Source of the DNA: an uncultured SAR116 cluster alpha proteobacterium
Lineage (GTDB): Bacteria > Pseudomonadota > Alphaproteobacteria > Puniceispirillales > Puniceispirillaceae
Direction: 5' to 3'
Assembly: GCA_902520885.1 (NCBI GenBank)
Contig: CABYPW010000017.1
Span: 1 to 45,045, forward strand
DNA length: 45,045 nt
Under the pieces are notes generated by a model. It did not search any database. It saw only the letters and a list, made by a program, of their open reading frames with translations, and was not told the DNA's origin. A program made the translations under genes and the position numbers. Below are positions 37,210 to 44,700 of the stretch, piece by piece (position 1 is the stretch's first letter; every line of letters begins with the position of its first letter).

Positions 37210-37234
37210 AATGAAAAAGCACCATTTTTTCGTT
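37210..37234. promoter_or_regulatory. Candidate DeoR-type operator
   Basis: AATGAAAAA (37210-37218) and TTTTTCGTT (37226-37234) form a 9-bp inverted repeat with one mismatch and a seven-base spacer, in the 143-base gap between the DeoR gene and the SDR gene. TTTCRTT half-sites are common in DeoR-family operators such as AgaR boxes. Binding is inferred. Confidence 0.4.
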
Positions 37235-37287
37235 GAATATTGTTATATTATGTGAATTAATTGTGGGATGTTGGAGCCTAAAAAATA

Positions 37288-38058
37288 ATGGGTACTTTTC
37301 AAAGAACAGCTCTTATAACTGGAGGAGCAACAGGTATTGGGCTTGCAAGCGCACAAGCGTTTTCAAAAGCTGGATATAATGTTGTCCTCACAGATTTAGA
37401 ACAAAAGGTTGTGCAGGATGTTGCCAATACCATAAAGGGCCCAACTTTAGCTATAAAACTCGACGTTTGCGACCAAACTTCTATTTATGTTGCGTTTAAA
37501 GAAGGAGAGCGAGTTTTCGGTCAAATTGATGTTTTGCATGCTAATGCTGGTGTATCAAGCATGAAACGAGCTTTGGATCTGACCGAAGAGGATTGGGACT
37601 TTAACTTCAATGTTAATGCTAAGGGTGTTTTTCTTTCCAATCAGGCTGCGATACGTCATTTTTTGAAACACCAAAATAAAGGTGTCATTGTGAATACTGC
37701 GTCTTTAGCTGCCAAAGTAGGCGCCCCTCTTTTGGCGCATTATTCAGCATCAAAATTTGCAGTGTTAGGATGGACACAGTCGCTTGCTAGAGAGCATGCT
37801 GGGGATGGAATAAGGGTTAACGCTGTTTGTCCAGGCTTCGTTAAGACAGGAATGCAAGATCGTGAGGTTAAATGGGAGGCTAATTTGCTTGGCTCCACCC
37901 CTAGTGACGTATTTCAATCTTACATTGATCAAACTCCACTTGGCCGGATCGAAACTGCAGAAGATGTTGCTGATGTTGTCGTTTTTCTTGCTTCCGATAA
38001 AGCTCGGTTCATGACAGGACAAGGCATCAACGTAACTGGTGGCGTGTATATGGGATAA
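37288..38058 (+). CDS. Short-chain dehydrogenase/reductase
   Basis: A 256-residue classical SDR. TGGATGIG is the cofactor loop, NAGVSS the structural Asn-Ala-Gly block, and YSASK the catalytic Tyr-x-x-x-Lys with an upstream Ser (NTASLA). The Asp in VVLTDLEQ after the second strand favours NAD over NADP. The C-terminus GQGINVTGGVYM is typical of sugar and polyol dehydrogenases. First gene of the plus arm, directly before the ABC transporter, so it probably oxidises the imported polyol or sugar in the cytoplasm. Confidence 0.88.
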   Translation: MGTFQRTALITGGATGIGLASAQAFSKAGYNVVLTDLEQKVVQDVANTIKGPTLAIKLDVCDQTSIYVAFKEGERVFGQIDVLHANAGVSSMKRALDLTEEDWDFNFNVNAKGVFLSNQAAIRHFLKHQNKGVIVNTASLAAKVGAPLLAHYSASKFAVLGWTQSLAREHAGDGIRVNAVCPGFVKTGMQDREVKWEANLLGSTPSDVFQSYIDQTPLGRIETAEDVADVVVFLASDKARFMTGQGINVTGGVYMG

Positions 38059-38095
38059 CATGTCACATTATAAATTTAACAAATGGGAGATAAAT

Positions 38096-39337
38096 ATGAA
38101 AAAACTTAAATTAAGCACTGCTATCGCAGCAATTGCCTGGGCTACAATAAGTACATCCCAAGTTGCTCACGCGGGTGAAATTAATATTATTATGGAAGAA
38201 GTTCCAGATTATGATATTGTAGCAAAGCTCACCGATCAATTCACTGAGCAGAACCCTGGGATCACAGTAAATTTTGACGCTATGCCGTTTGATGCTATGC
38301 GCGATAAGATTCTAACATCATCATTAGCACCTTCAGCGACATACGACGTTATTATAATTGATAACCCTTGGACTGACGAGTTCGCAAGAGCTGGCTTCTT
38401 AGAGCCTTTAGACTCACTAATTTCTAGCCAAGATGGTTATGCATATGATGACTTCGTTCCAGCTCTTGCTGACATAAGCAAGGTCGACGGTTCTATTTAT
38501 GGTGTGCCATATTATAACTATGCTCTTGGTTTAATAGTTCGTCAGGATATTTTTGACTCGAAAGGTTTAGCAATTCCAAAAACAATTGAAGATTACATGA
38601 GCGTTGTAAAATCATTAACGACTAATGGTATGTACGGCGCTGCTATGCAACCTCAAAAAGGTTATAAAATTATGGAGGAATGGAAAAATTGGTTATATGC
38701 TAACGGTGGTGAATTGTTTGATGATGCAGGCAATGTGATTATTAATAACCAAGCTGCTATTGATGCACTAAATCAGTATATCGAGACCCATAGTCAGGCT
38801 GCTCCACCTAACTCTGCAAACTGGGGTTTTGATGAAGCTTTACGTTCGGTGTCCTCGGGTAAAGCTGCCACAATGCTTTCTTACAACTGGATGCTTCCAG
38901 CGTTGAACGCAAAAGATGGAATGTCTGGTGACCTTGCAGGTAATTTTACCCTTCATGAAGTCCCTGGCGGTAAGTCCGTTTTAGGGCTTTGGTCATGGGG
39001 AATTACTGCAAACTCAGAGAATAAAGATGATGCTTGGACGTTTATTTCATGGATTTCTAGTCCAGAGGTTGCAAAACAAAGAGCTATTATGGGTGGCGCA
39101 CCAGTCCGCAACAGCGTAATGAATAGTCCAGAAGTTTGGGAAAAGGGTTATGGTAAGGCCTACTACACTGCGCTAGCTGACATTCTGGATGGCTCAGCAC
39201 CATTGTCCTCTGGAAACAACGCCGAGGAATTGATAGAAATAGTTGGTACTGAATTGAGTGCTGCTGTTACTGGCCAAAAGAGTGTAAAAGAAGCATTAGA
39301 TGCAGCTGCAAATGGTGTGGAAAGAGCAATTAAATAA
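38096..39337 (+). CDS. Sugar ABC transporter periplasmic binding protein
   Basis: A 413-residue family 1 extracellular solute-binding protein. The signal peptide ends AHA at residue 26. Patterns such as EINIIMEEVPDYDIVAKL, YDVIIIDNPWTDEFARAGFL and VYGVPYYNY-like IYGVPYYNY are typical of oligosaccharide or polyol binders. ATG 38096 is set by GGGAG at 38085-38089; the longer frame from 38039 would overlap the SDR gene. A hairpin follows the stop. The ligand is unknown. Confidence 0.87.
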   Translation: MKKLKLSTAIAAIAWATISTSQVAHAGEINIIMEEVPDYDIVAKLTDQFTEQNPGITVNFDAMPFDAMRDKILTSSLAPSATYDVIIIDNPWTDEFARAGFLEPLDSLISSQDGYAYDDFVPALADISKVDGSIYGVPYYNYALGLIVRQDIFDSKGLAIPKTIEDYMSVVKSLTTNGMYGAAMQPQKGYKIMEEWKNWLYANGGELFDDAGNVIINNQAAIDALNQYIETHSQAAPPNSANWGFDEALRSVSSGKAATMLSYNWMLPALNAKDGMSGDLAGNFTLHEVPGGKSVLGLWSWGITANSENKDDAWTFISWISSPEVAKQRAIMGGAPVRNSVMNSPEVWEKGYGKAYYTALADILDGSAPLSSGNNAEELIEIVGTELSAAVTGQKSVKEALDAAANGVERAIK

Positions 39338-39347
39338 TGTTAAATGG

Positions 39348-39373
39348 AGGGGTGGCGATTTATCGCTACCCCT
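39348..39373 (+). terminator. Intercistronic hairpin after the binding-protein gene
   Basis: AGGGGTGGCGA (39348-39358) pairs with TCGCTACCCCT (39363-39373) over 11 bp with one G-U pair and a TTTA loop, ten bases after the stop and before the permease genes. Same placement as the hairpin after aglE; probably partial termination or 3'-end protection that raises binding-protein output. Confidence 0.75.
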
Positions 39374-39396
39374 AAATAATAACGAATGCAGCTCAA

Positions 39397-40248
39397 ATGC
39401 ATATTAAATATAAGCTAATTTTACCATTGGTTTTTCTCCTATCTGGCATAATGCTATACCCGTTCATATTTTCTTTGTGGCTATCGCTTCAAGATTATCG
39501 GCTTACAAGAATAAATGACGTTCAGTTTGTAGGTTTCGAAAATTTTGGCTTTATCGCAACTGACCAAAGTTTTTTAAACGCAATGGGGAATACCATAAGC
39601 TTTGTAGCTAGTGCCGTAATAATTGAGTTAATTTTCGGACTCTCACTTGCCCTTCTCATTCAAAAGTTATTGATTTTCAGGGGATTTGTTCGTTCAATAT
39701 TACTTGCCCCCATGTTTATAACTCCTATCGCGGTAGGCTTAATGTTTCGTTTTTTACTAAACTCAGAAATCGGTATAATACCTTTTTACCTATTAAGATT
39801 TGGAGTTTCTTTAGACTGGTTTGGTCCAGAGTTAGCATTATTTTCGATAGTTCTTATCGACGTATGGCAGTGGACACCATTCATGCTTTTAATGTTTCTT
39901 GCAGGTTTGGAGGCCTTACCAAAAACACCATTCGAGGCTGCTCGTGTCGATGGTGCAGGACGATGGTTAACCTTCTCTTCAATTACGTTACCCATGTTAC
40001 GGCCTGTTATAGTAGTTGCATTAATCATAAGAGCATTGGATGCATTTAAAGTCTTTGAATATGTATTTGCCATTACGCGAGGTGGACCAGGTAATTCTAC
40101 AGAGACCATTATGTATTATATATATCAAACAGGTTTTCGTTTTTTCCGCATGGGTGAAGCTGCTGCCGCGTCTATTTTGCTGATTATATTTATTTTAGTT
40201 TTCGTAATTTTAATCGTGTACTTATCGCGACCAAAGGTGATAAAGTGA
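39397..40248 (+). CDS. Sugar ABC transporter permease (MalF-type)
   Basis: A 283-residue permease with six hydrophobic segments. LILPLVFLLSGIMLYPFIFSL forms the first, and the EAA loop reads FEAARVDGAGRWLTFSSITLP in the C-terminal half. It pairs with the next gene's product to make the channel. The stop overlaps the GTG start of the second permease (GTGA at 40245-40248). Confidence 0.9.
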   Translation: MHIKYKLILPLVFLLSGIMLYPFIFSLWLSLQDYRLTRINDVQFVGFENFGFIATDQSFLNAMGNTISFVASAVIIELIFGLSLALLIQKLLIFRGFVRSILLAPMFITPIAVGLMFRFLLNSEIGIIPFYLLRFGVSLDWFGPELALFSIVLIDVWQWTPFMLLMFLAGLEALPKTPFEAARVDGAGRWLTFSSITLPMLRPVIVVALIIRALDAFKVFEYVFAITRGGPGNSTETIMYYIYQTGFRFFRMGEAAAASILLIIFILVFVILIVYLSRPKVIK

Positions 40249-41069
40249 TTGTATCATTTGAAAATCGATTGTCGCGTTTTCTTGGCACAACAGCAATTTT
40301 TATAGCGATTATATTGGTATTGTTTCCCTTTCTTTGGATATTTTTAGAGTCTATAAAACCACCTTCACTAGGTGGGAGACCGGATATTTGGCGTTTTGAA
40401 CCATCATGGGAAAATTGGCACGAGATTGTGTTCAATAGTAACGTTCCACTCAACATCTTGAATTCGTTTTTTATCGCATTAATTACGGTGGTTATTTCAC
40501 TGATATGTGGAGCACCTGCGGCGTATGCATTCTCTCGTTTTCGTGGCTTTCAGGGGGCAAGATACTCAATTCTCGCGGCGGAGATGATGCCTCCTGCAAT
40601 TTTAATTCTTCCGCTTTTCTTACTTCTTTATAAATTAGAGTTAATAGATAGTCGTGTCGGAGTAATAACTGCGCACCTTACTTTTGTGGTTCCGGTAGTT
40701 GCCTGGTTTCTAATTGGGTTTTTTGATGAAGTTCCAAAAGACTTAGAGGACCAGGCTATGATTGATGGCTACACAAGGTTCCAAGCATTTTATAAAGTAA
40801 TACTTCCAGCAGTAAGGCCTGGTCTTGCAGCGGCTGGTATCTTTGGCTTTGTTCTTTCTTGGAATGATTTGTTTTATTCGTTGCTACTCACTGGTGCTGA
40901 GAGTCGCACATTGCCAGTTGCAATTGCTGGTTTTTGGACGTTCCGGGGAATCGAACTAGGCAAAATGGCAGTTGCTATTCTTATTGCAGTAATACCAGTC
41001 TTAATTTTATCCTATTCAATTCAAAAGCATCTTATAAGAGGAATTGGGGGTAGTGGTGTTAAATATTAG
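40245..41069 (+). CDS. Sugar ABC transporter permease (MalG-type)
   Basis: A 274-residue permease with six hydrophobic segments and the EAA loop LEDQAMIDGYTRFQAFYKVI. The C-terminal QKHLIRGIGGSGVK is the usual MalG-type end. It starts at a GTG that overlaps the first permease's stop, so synthesis of the two subunits is linked. The ATPase gene follows after 15 bases. Confidence 0.9.
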   Translation: MIVSFENRLSRFLGTTAIFIAIILVLFPFLWIFLESIKPPSLGGRPDIWRFEPSWENWHEIVFNSNVPLNILNSFFIALITVVISLICGAPAAYAFSRFRGFQGARYSILAAEMMPPAILILPLFLLLYKLELIDSRVGVITAHLTFVVPVVAWFLIGFFDEVPKDLEDQAMIDGYTRFQAFYKVILPAVRPGLAAAGIFGFVLSWNDLFYSLLLTGAESRTLPVAIAGFWTFRGIELGKMAVAILIAVIPVLILSYSIQKHLIRGIGGSGVKY

Positions 41070-41084
41070 AGAGATTTGTTTGTA

Positions 41085-42152
41085 ATGGGTCAAGTTGATT
41101 TTAAAAATCTCAGAAAGTCCTTTGGTTCTACAAACATTATTGATGGGCTTAACTTAGAAATACATAATTCTGAATTCCTAGTTTTGCTTGGACCCTCCGG
41201 ATGCGGTAAATCTACAACCTTGCGCCTACTTGCAGGTTTAGAATCAGTTTCGAGTGGAACAATCTCTATAGATGGTTGCGACGTTACTGAGCTTGAGCCT
41301 CGTGATCGCGATATAGCGATGGTTTTTCAGAATTATGCACTTTATCCAACAATGACAGTAGAACAAAATATAGGATTCGGCCTCAAAGCTAAAAAAATGT
41401 CTCCTAAATTAATAAAAGAAAAAGTTAACGAAGTAGCTGATTTATTGGGGTTAACACATCTTCTAAATAGAAAACCTAATGCTCTTTCAGGAGGACAACA
41501 GCAAAGGGTAGCTATCGGCAGAGCAATAGTCCGAAAGCCAAAAGTTTTTTTGTTTGATGAACCATTATCCAATCTCGATGCAAACTTGCGTTTAGAGATG
41601 AGGGCTGAAATAATGAAATTGCATAGAGAATTAGGTGCAACCACTATTTTTGTAACTCATGACCAGGAAGAGGCTATGGCAATGGCCGATAGGATCGTGA
41701 TTATGGATAAAGGATTAATTGAGCAGGTTGGAACGCCAACTGAAATTTATTTTCAGCCGAAGACGCGCATGGTAGCGGGATTTATTGGTAATCCGAGCAT
41801 GAATTTTATGAAAGGCGAAATTTCTAAAAATTCAGAACTCAAACTGCCTATTGGAAACATTAAGGTGAATACTATCTTAAACTTAGGCCAGCACATAGAT
41901 GTCGGAATTCGACCAGAAAAAATAAAGCTTGCTGACCCAAAAAGAAAACCGAATGAAAATATAGTGAGAGTAATGGTGACAAACATTGAACTGCTCGGGC
42001 CTCGCGCCATAGTAAAAATGGAGCATGAGAGCGGTCAGGTACTTACTTCTGTAGTGGATCATGATGAAATAGGCAAATATGAGCTAGGGACTAATATTAG
42101 TATTTCTTTAGCTAGTAATGCTCTACACATATTCCCAAAAATAAAAGATTAG
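41085..42152 (+). CDS. Sugar ABC transporter ATPase (UgpC/MalK-type)
   Basis: A 355-residue ATPase with Walker [10 protein letters not shown] at 36-44, signature [14 protein letters not shown], Walker [13 protein letters not shown] and the switch HDQEEAMAMAD. A TOBE-type C-terminal region follows from about residue 235. ATG 41085 is preferred over an in-frame TTG at 41076. It ends the plus arm of the divergent locus. Closely similar in its first half to aglK of the upstream operon, as expected within this subfamily. Confidence 0.9.
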   Translation: MGQVDFKNLRKSFGSTNIIDGLNLEIHNSEFLVLLGPSGCGKSTTLRLLAGLESVSSGTISIDGCDVTELEPRDRDIAMVFQNYALYPTMTVEQNIGFGLKAKKMSPKLIKEKVNEVADLLGLTHLLNRKPNALSGGQQQRVAIGRAIVRKPKVFLFDEPLSNLDANLRLEMRAEIMKLHRELGATTIFVTHDQEEAMAMADRIVIMDKGLIEQVGTPTEIYFQPKTRMVAGFIGNPSMNFMKGEISKNSELKLPIGNIKVNTILNLGQHIDVGIRPEKIKLADPKRKPNENIVRVMVTNIELLGPRAIVKMEHESGQVLTSVVDHDEIGKYELGTNISISLASNALHIFPKIKD

Positions 42153-42296
42153 GCGCTATTTTTTTCGCAAATTGGTTTTTCCAAAAGTATAAGATAAATC
42201 GATGGTTATTAGTAATCTTATACATGAACGCGTTAAATTTTTTAATTATTATTTTTTGTTATTACTCGGTTAAAAAGTTGTTTTATTTTAAATAAA

Positions 42297-42373
42297 TGGC
42301 GCGCCCGAGAGGATTCGAACCCCTGACCCCTAGATTCGAAGTCTAGTGCTCTATCCAGCTGAGCTACAGGCGC
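42297..42373 (-). tRNA. tRNA-Arg(UCG)
   Basis: Read on the minus strand, 77 bases fold into a complete cloverleaf: acceptor GCGCCTG/CGGGCGC (one T-G pair), D-stem GCTC/GAGC, anticodon stem CTAGA/TCTAG with loop CTTCGAA (anticodon TCG), variable GGGTC, T-stem AGGGG/CCTCT with loop TTCGAAT, discriminator G and encoded CCA. It reads CGA (and CGG by wobble). Two related but truncated copies lie upstream at 43402-43461 and 44467-44522. Confidence 0.95.
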
Positions 42374-42391
42374 TTGAATTTATATCAATTT

Positions 42392-42634
42392 CTAATGTTT
42401 GCAACAGCCACAGCTTCTTTTAGAGGCTAGTTTTTCTTTCTTTGTCATTTTATTTTGGTCACTATTTGCGAATTCCTCATCTATATTAACATGAGTTTGT
42501 AGCCTTTGCAGAAGTTTGTTTTCAATGTAATCTTCGAAAGAATGAAAGCCTAGTTTTTTAGATTTTTTTTGTTCGTAAGCTTTCCTGCCTTTAAGGCTTG
42601 AAATATAGCTTGCCACATCCTGATCTGATATCAT
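42392..42634 (-). CDS. Small hypothetical protein with Cys-rich C-terminus
   Basis: An 80-residue, highly charged protein, no family recognised. The C-terminus reads SKRSCGCCKH: three Cys and one His in five to six residues, a pattern that can hold a metal ion. The middle (ENKLLQRLQTHVNIDEEF) is probably helical. ATG 42634 has AAAGG eight bases upstream; the longer frame to 42676 is less likely. It lies directly upstream of the tRNA-Arg gene on the same strand, 18 bases away. Confidence 0.55.
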   Translation of the reverse strand: MISDQDVASYISSLKGRKAYEQKKSKKLGFHSFEDYIENKLLQRLQTHVNIDEEFANSDQNKMTKKEKLASKRSCGCCKH

Positions 42635-42848
42635 TTGAAAACCTTTTTTAAAAATATTTTTAACTAGTATCATCAAATTGTAATAAACGAAAAATAATTA
42701 ACAAGACCAAAAAAGAAGTTTGTAACTGAAAATTTAAACTTATAACTTTTAAATTAAAATTCCTATACTTTATAATTTGTGACTTTGCACTTTTACCAAT
42801 TTATTTATTCGAACGAATTTGAAAAGATTGAAACTCTGCTGCTATTTG

Positions 42849-43307
42849 TTAGCTAGCATTTAAAACTCTTTTTATAGTGGTTAAAGATGATTGTTTTACC
42901 TGTTCCCAATTTTGATAATTATCAATGATAGTCTGACCGCTCGCTATTAATTGTGAAGACAAAACCCTATAACATCTGACTACTTCTTCATACATGACAT
43001 CATCAAAGGTTTCGGTATTGTAAGCAGCAATAATTTTATCCAAGTTAACGGCGAGTATTTGGTCAGCGATTTGTAAATCATCCTGTGAGTATTGCCCCTC
43101 AAAAACTATTGACAAGTAAGCAGTATAAGCAATGTCTGCTGCAACATCAAAGGCCTCCTCGTCTCCCATGTAAAAGTCAACAGCGCCATTTCCAATAACC
43201 ACACCTGCGCATGCCGCGATGCTGTCAATTTCAGCAGTTTCAGCGGTTGTAGAAAAAGACCAAACAAATAGAGGTAGCATAAACAAAAACTTCTTTAAAT
43301 TTGACAT
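42849..43307 (-). CDS. Hypothetical secreted protein
   Basis: A 152-residue acidic protein with a clear signal peptide (MSNLKKFLFMLPLFVWSFS then TTA, likely cut there). Two Cys are left in the mature part (AACAG and VRCYR), enough for one disulfide. The mature chain is predicted mostly helical. ATG 43307 has AAAGGAG about nine bases upstream. No family recognised. It stands between the tRNA gene and a tRNA remnant. Confidence 0.6.
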   Translation of the reverse strand: MSNLKKFLFMLPLFVWSFSTTAETAEIDSIAACAGVVIGNGAVDFYMGDEEAFDVAADIAYTAYLSIVFEGQYSQDDLQIADQILAVNLDKIIAAYNTETFDDVMYEEVVRCYRVLSSQLIASGQTIIDNYQNWEQVKQSSLTTIKRVLNAS

Positions 43308-43401
43308 TATAGTTTTCTCCTTTGTGTTCTCTTTCAAACCATTTAAGCAATTATTATGTTAATACCTAATTACATGATATCACAATAATTTTAAAATAGA
43401 T

Positions 43402-43461
43402 CCGCTCGAGAGCTTTTGAACTCTTCATAACTAATCTTGCAGTGTGGCACTCTATCCAGCT
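43402..43461 (-). pseudogene. Decayed tRNA remnant
   Basis: Sixty bases align without gaps to the 3' four-fifths of the tRNA-Arg at 42297 with 40 of 60 identical, including an exact nine-base D-loop match (AGCTGGATA on the minus strand). The anticodon stem no longer pairs, the 5' acceptor half is missing and no CCA is present. It cannot fold as a working tRNA. Confidence 0.7.
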
Positions 43462-43504
43462 AAATTTATGTTATCAAGTAAATATGAATTATAAAAACAC
43501 TTCT

Positions 43505-44386
43505 TCATGGGCGAGACTTAAACGAGGGGTGGGGATAGCCTTTCCAGCATCTTGGAATAAAAGGGAACTCTTTTGTGATTAAGTAAATGTAGCCATGTGT
43601 ATTGGTATCCATTCCGTTACACTCATCTAAGTCACCTATACCATTTAAAAACTCAAAGTCTTGTGTATAGGTTCCGTCATGCACGCCATTTGGACCGCTA
43701 TTTCTAGCACCATTTTTAAGTCGATAACTTGATTTAAACTCGTCTTTTAAAGATACAAAAATTTTAAACCCATCACCAGCGAAACCTACATGAATTAAGT
43801 TATTAGGTGTAATTTGTGTTTCAATTAGACCGGTGGGTAATCCATGGTAATGATACATTCCATTCAGCTGCACATGAGCGTTATTCATATCTAAGCCTAG
43901 TCTTTTTTTGTCCAAAACAATTGCTTCTTCACGCCAATCACACTGTCCTTTGGTCCTTATCCGTGGTTCGAGTCTAATTATTAAAGGAGGTCGTTTATTT
44001 GTTTTTAAGTGAACTTGTTGTTTCTCAGGACTCCAGCATTCCGCTGTCTGAGGTACAAACATTACACCATTCAAAGCGACACCAAAAAATTTGCTAGGTG
44101 TTATGTGATCGCTTTTCTGCGGGTATTTAGTAAAATATAAGGAATGTGTTTGTTCCCGTATTTTGTGCGGATTTCCATTAGTTGGAAACATTCCAGTTTT
44201 ATGATTAGGAATACCGTTTGATTTTATGTTTACTGTGTTTTCAAGTTCTGTAAACTTTACTTGATTACTTAAATTTTTAGCTAAGGTCAAATCAGAACTC
44301 TTGTATGGCCGTGTAATTTCATGCGCTTGTAAAACTGTCGCTAGCAATATTGCAATTCCAATAATAGTTGCTTTAAATGTTTTCAT
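43505..44386 (-). CDS. YHYH-domain secreted protein
   Basis: A protein of 293 residues with a signal peptide (cut likely after LQA, near residue 21). The motif MYHYHGLP and the later GVHDGTYTQDFEF define the YHYH domain, found in exported proteins of marine and soil bacteria and of unclear function. HGYIYL and CNGMDTNTHGY precede a Pro-rich end FPFIPRCWKGYPHP. The Tyr-His-Tyr-His cluster suggests metal binding, as inference. ATG 44386 and ATG 44398 are both possible; neither has a strong ribosome site. Confidence 0.75.
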   Translation of the reverse strand: MKTFKATIIGIAILLATVLQAHEITRPYKSSDLTLAKNLSNQVKFTELENTVNIKSNGIPNHKTGMFPTNGNPHKIREQTHSLYFTKYPQKSDHITPSKFFGVALNGVMFVPQTAECWSPEKQQVHLKTNKRPPLIIRLEPRIRTKGQCDWREEAIVLDKKRLGLDMNNAHVQLNGMYHYHGLPTGLIETQITPNNLIHVGFAGDGFKIFVSLKDEFKSSYRLKNGARNSGPNGVHDGTYTQDFEFLNGIGDLDECNGMDTNTHGYIYLITKEFPFIPRCWKGYPHPSFKSRP

Positions 44387-44466
44387 AAAAATCAACATCA
44401 ATCGTTTGAAAACCTCATTTGACTAATTTGATGATTGAATTAAGGCTAAAATTTGACGATGTTAAT

Positions 44467-44522
44467 GCGCTCGAGAAGATTCGAACTCCTGACCCCTAGA
44501 TTCGTAGTCTAGTGCTCTATCC
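44467..44522 (-). pseudogene. Truncated tRNA-Arg(ACG) remnant
   Basis: On the minus strand, 56 bases match the tRNA-Arg at 42297 at 52 positions. The loop reads CTACGAA, anticodon ACG. The T-stem carries a paired change (AGGAG/CTTCT against AGGGG/CCTCT), which keeps pairing and suggests descent from a working isoacceptor. Similarity stops abruptly in the D-loop, so the 5' acceptor strand and D-stem start are missing, and CCA is absent. Confidence 0.8.
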
Positions 44523-44589
44523 ATTTTTCCATTTAAGTACTTGTTTTTAAACAGATCCTATTTATGAATATAGCATACCTGACTGATGC

Positions 44590-44609
44590 ACTGTGTCAAT
44601 ACTGTGTCA
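44590..44609. repeat. Tandem ACTGTGTCA direct repeat
   Basis: ACTGTGTCA occurs at 44590-44598 and again at 44601-44609, an 11-base period, one helical turn. Direct repeats at this spacing are seen in recombinase arm sites and in some operators; which, if either, applies is unknown. Confidence 0.5.
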
Positions 44610-44617
44610 TACATCGG

Positions 44618-44634
44618 ATGCACTTTATGTGCAT
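44618..44634. repeat. ATGCAC inverted repeat
   Basis: ATGCAC (44618-44623) and GTGCAT (44629-44634) are a perfect 6-bp inverted repeat with spacer TTTAT, followed by A-rich sequence. GATGCAC also occurs directly at 44585-44591. It may be a small operator or part of an attachment site. Confidence 0.4.
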
Positions 44635-44700
44635 AAAAAGGGTAAAAATAATTAAATGTTTTTCCTACATGTCATCAAAAACTCAATGATTTTTGTATAA

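Larger units (their letters stand above)
44387..44700. other. 314-base stretch without a gene
   Basis: Holds the tRNA-Arg(ACG)-like remnant (44467-44522), the direct repeat of ACTGTGTCA (44590-44609), and the ATGCAC inverted repeat (44618-44634). No reading frame with a ribosome site is visible on either strand. The mixture of tRNA piece and short repeats resembles the edge of an integrated element, but no integrase is present in the window. Confidence 0.5.

Noticed and set aside
39786-40109. Minus-strand open frame opposite the MalF-type permease
   Set aside because: The permease frame has the EAA loop and family pattern; the opposite frame has no recognisable features.
42730-42848. AT-rich inverted repeats (TTTAAA pairs, ATTCG/CGAAT)
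   Set aside because: Arms are short and A/T-dominated; expected by chance in this composition.
43402-43461. Possible functional tRNA with GCA anticodon
   Set aside because: Anticodon stem does not pair and there is no 5' acceptor strand or CCA, so it is a remnant and not tRNA-Cys.
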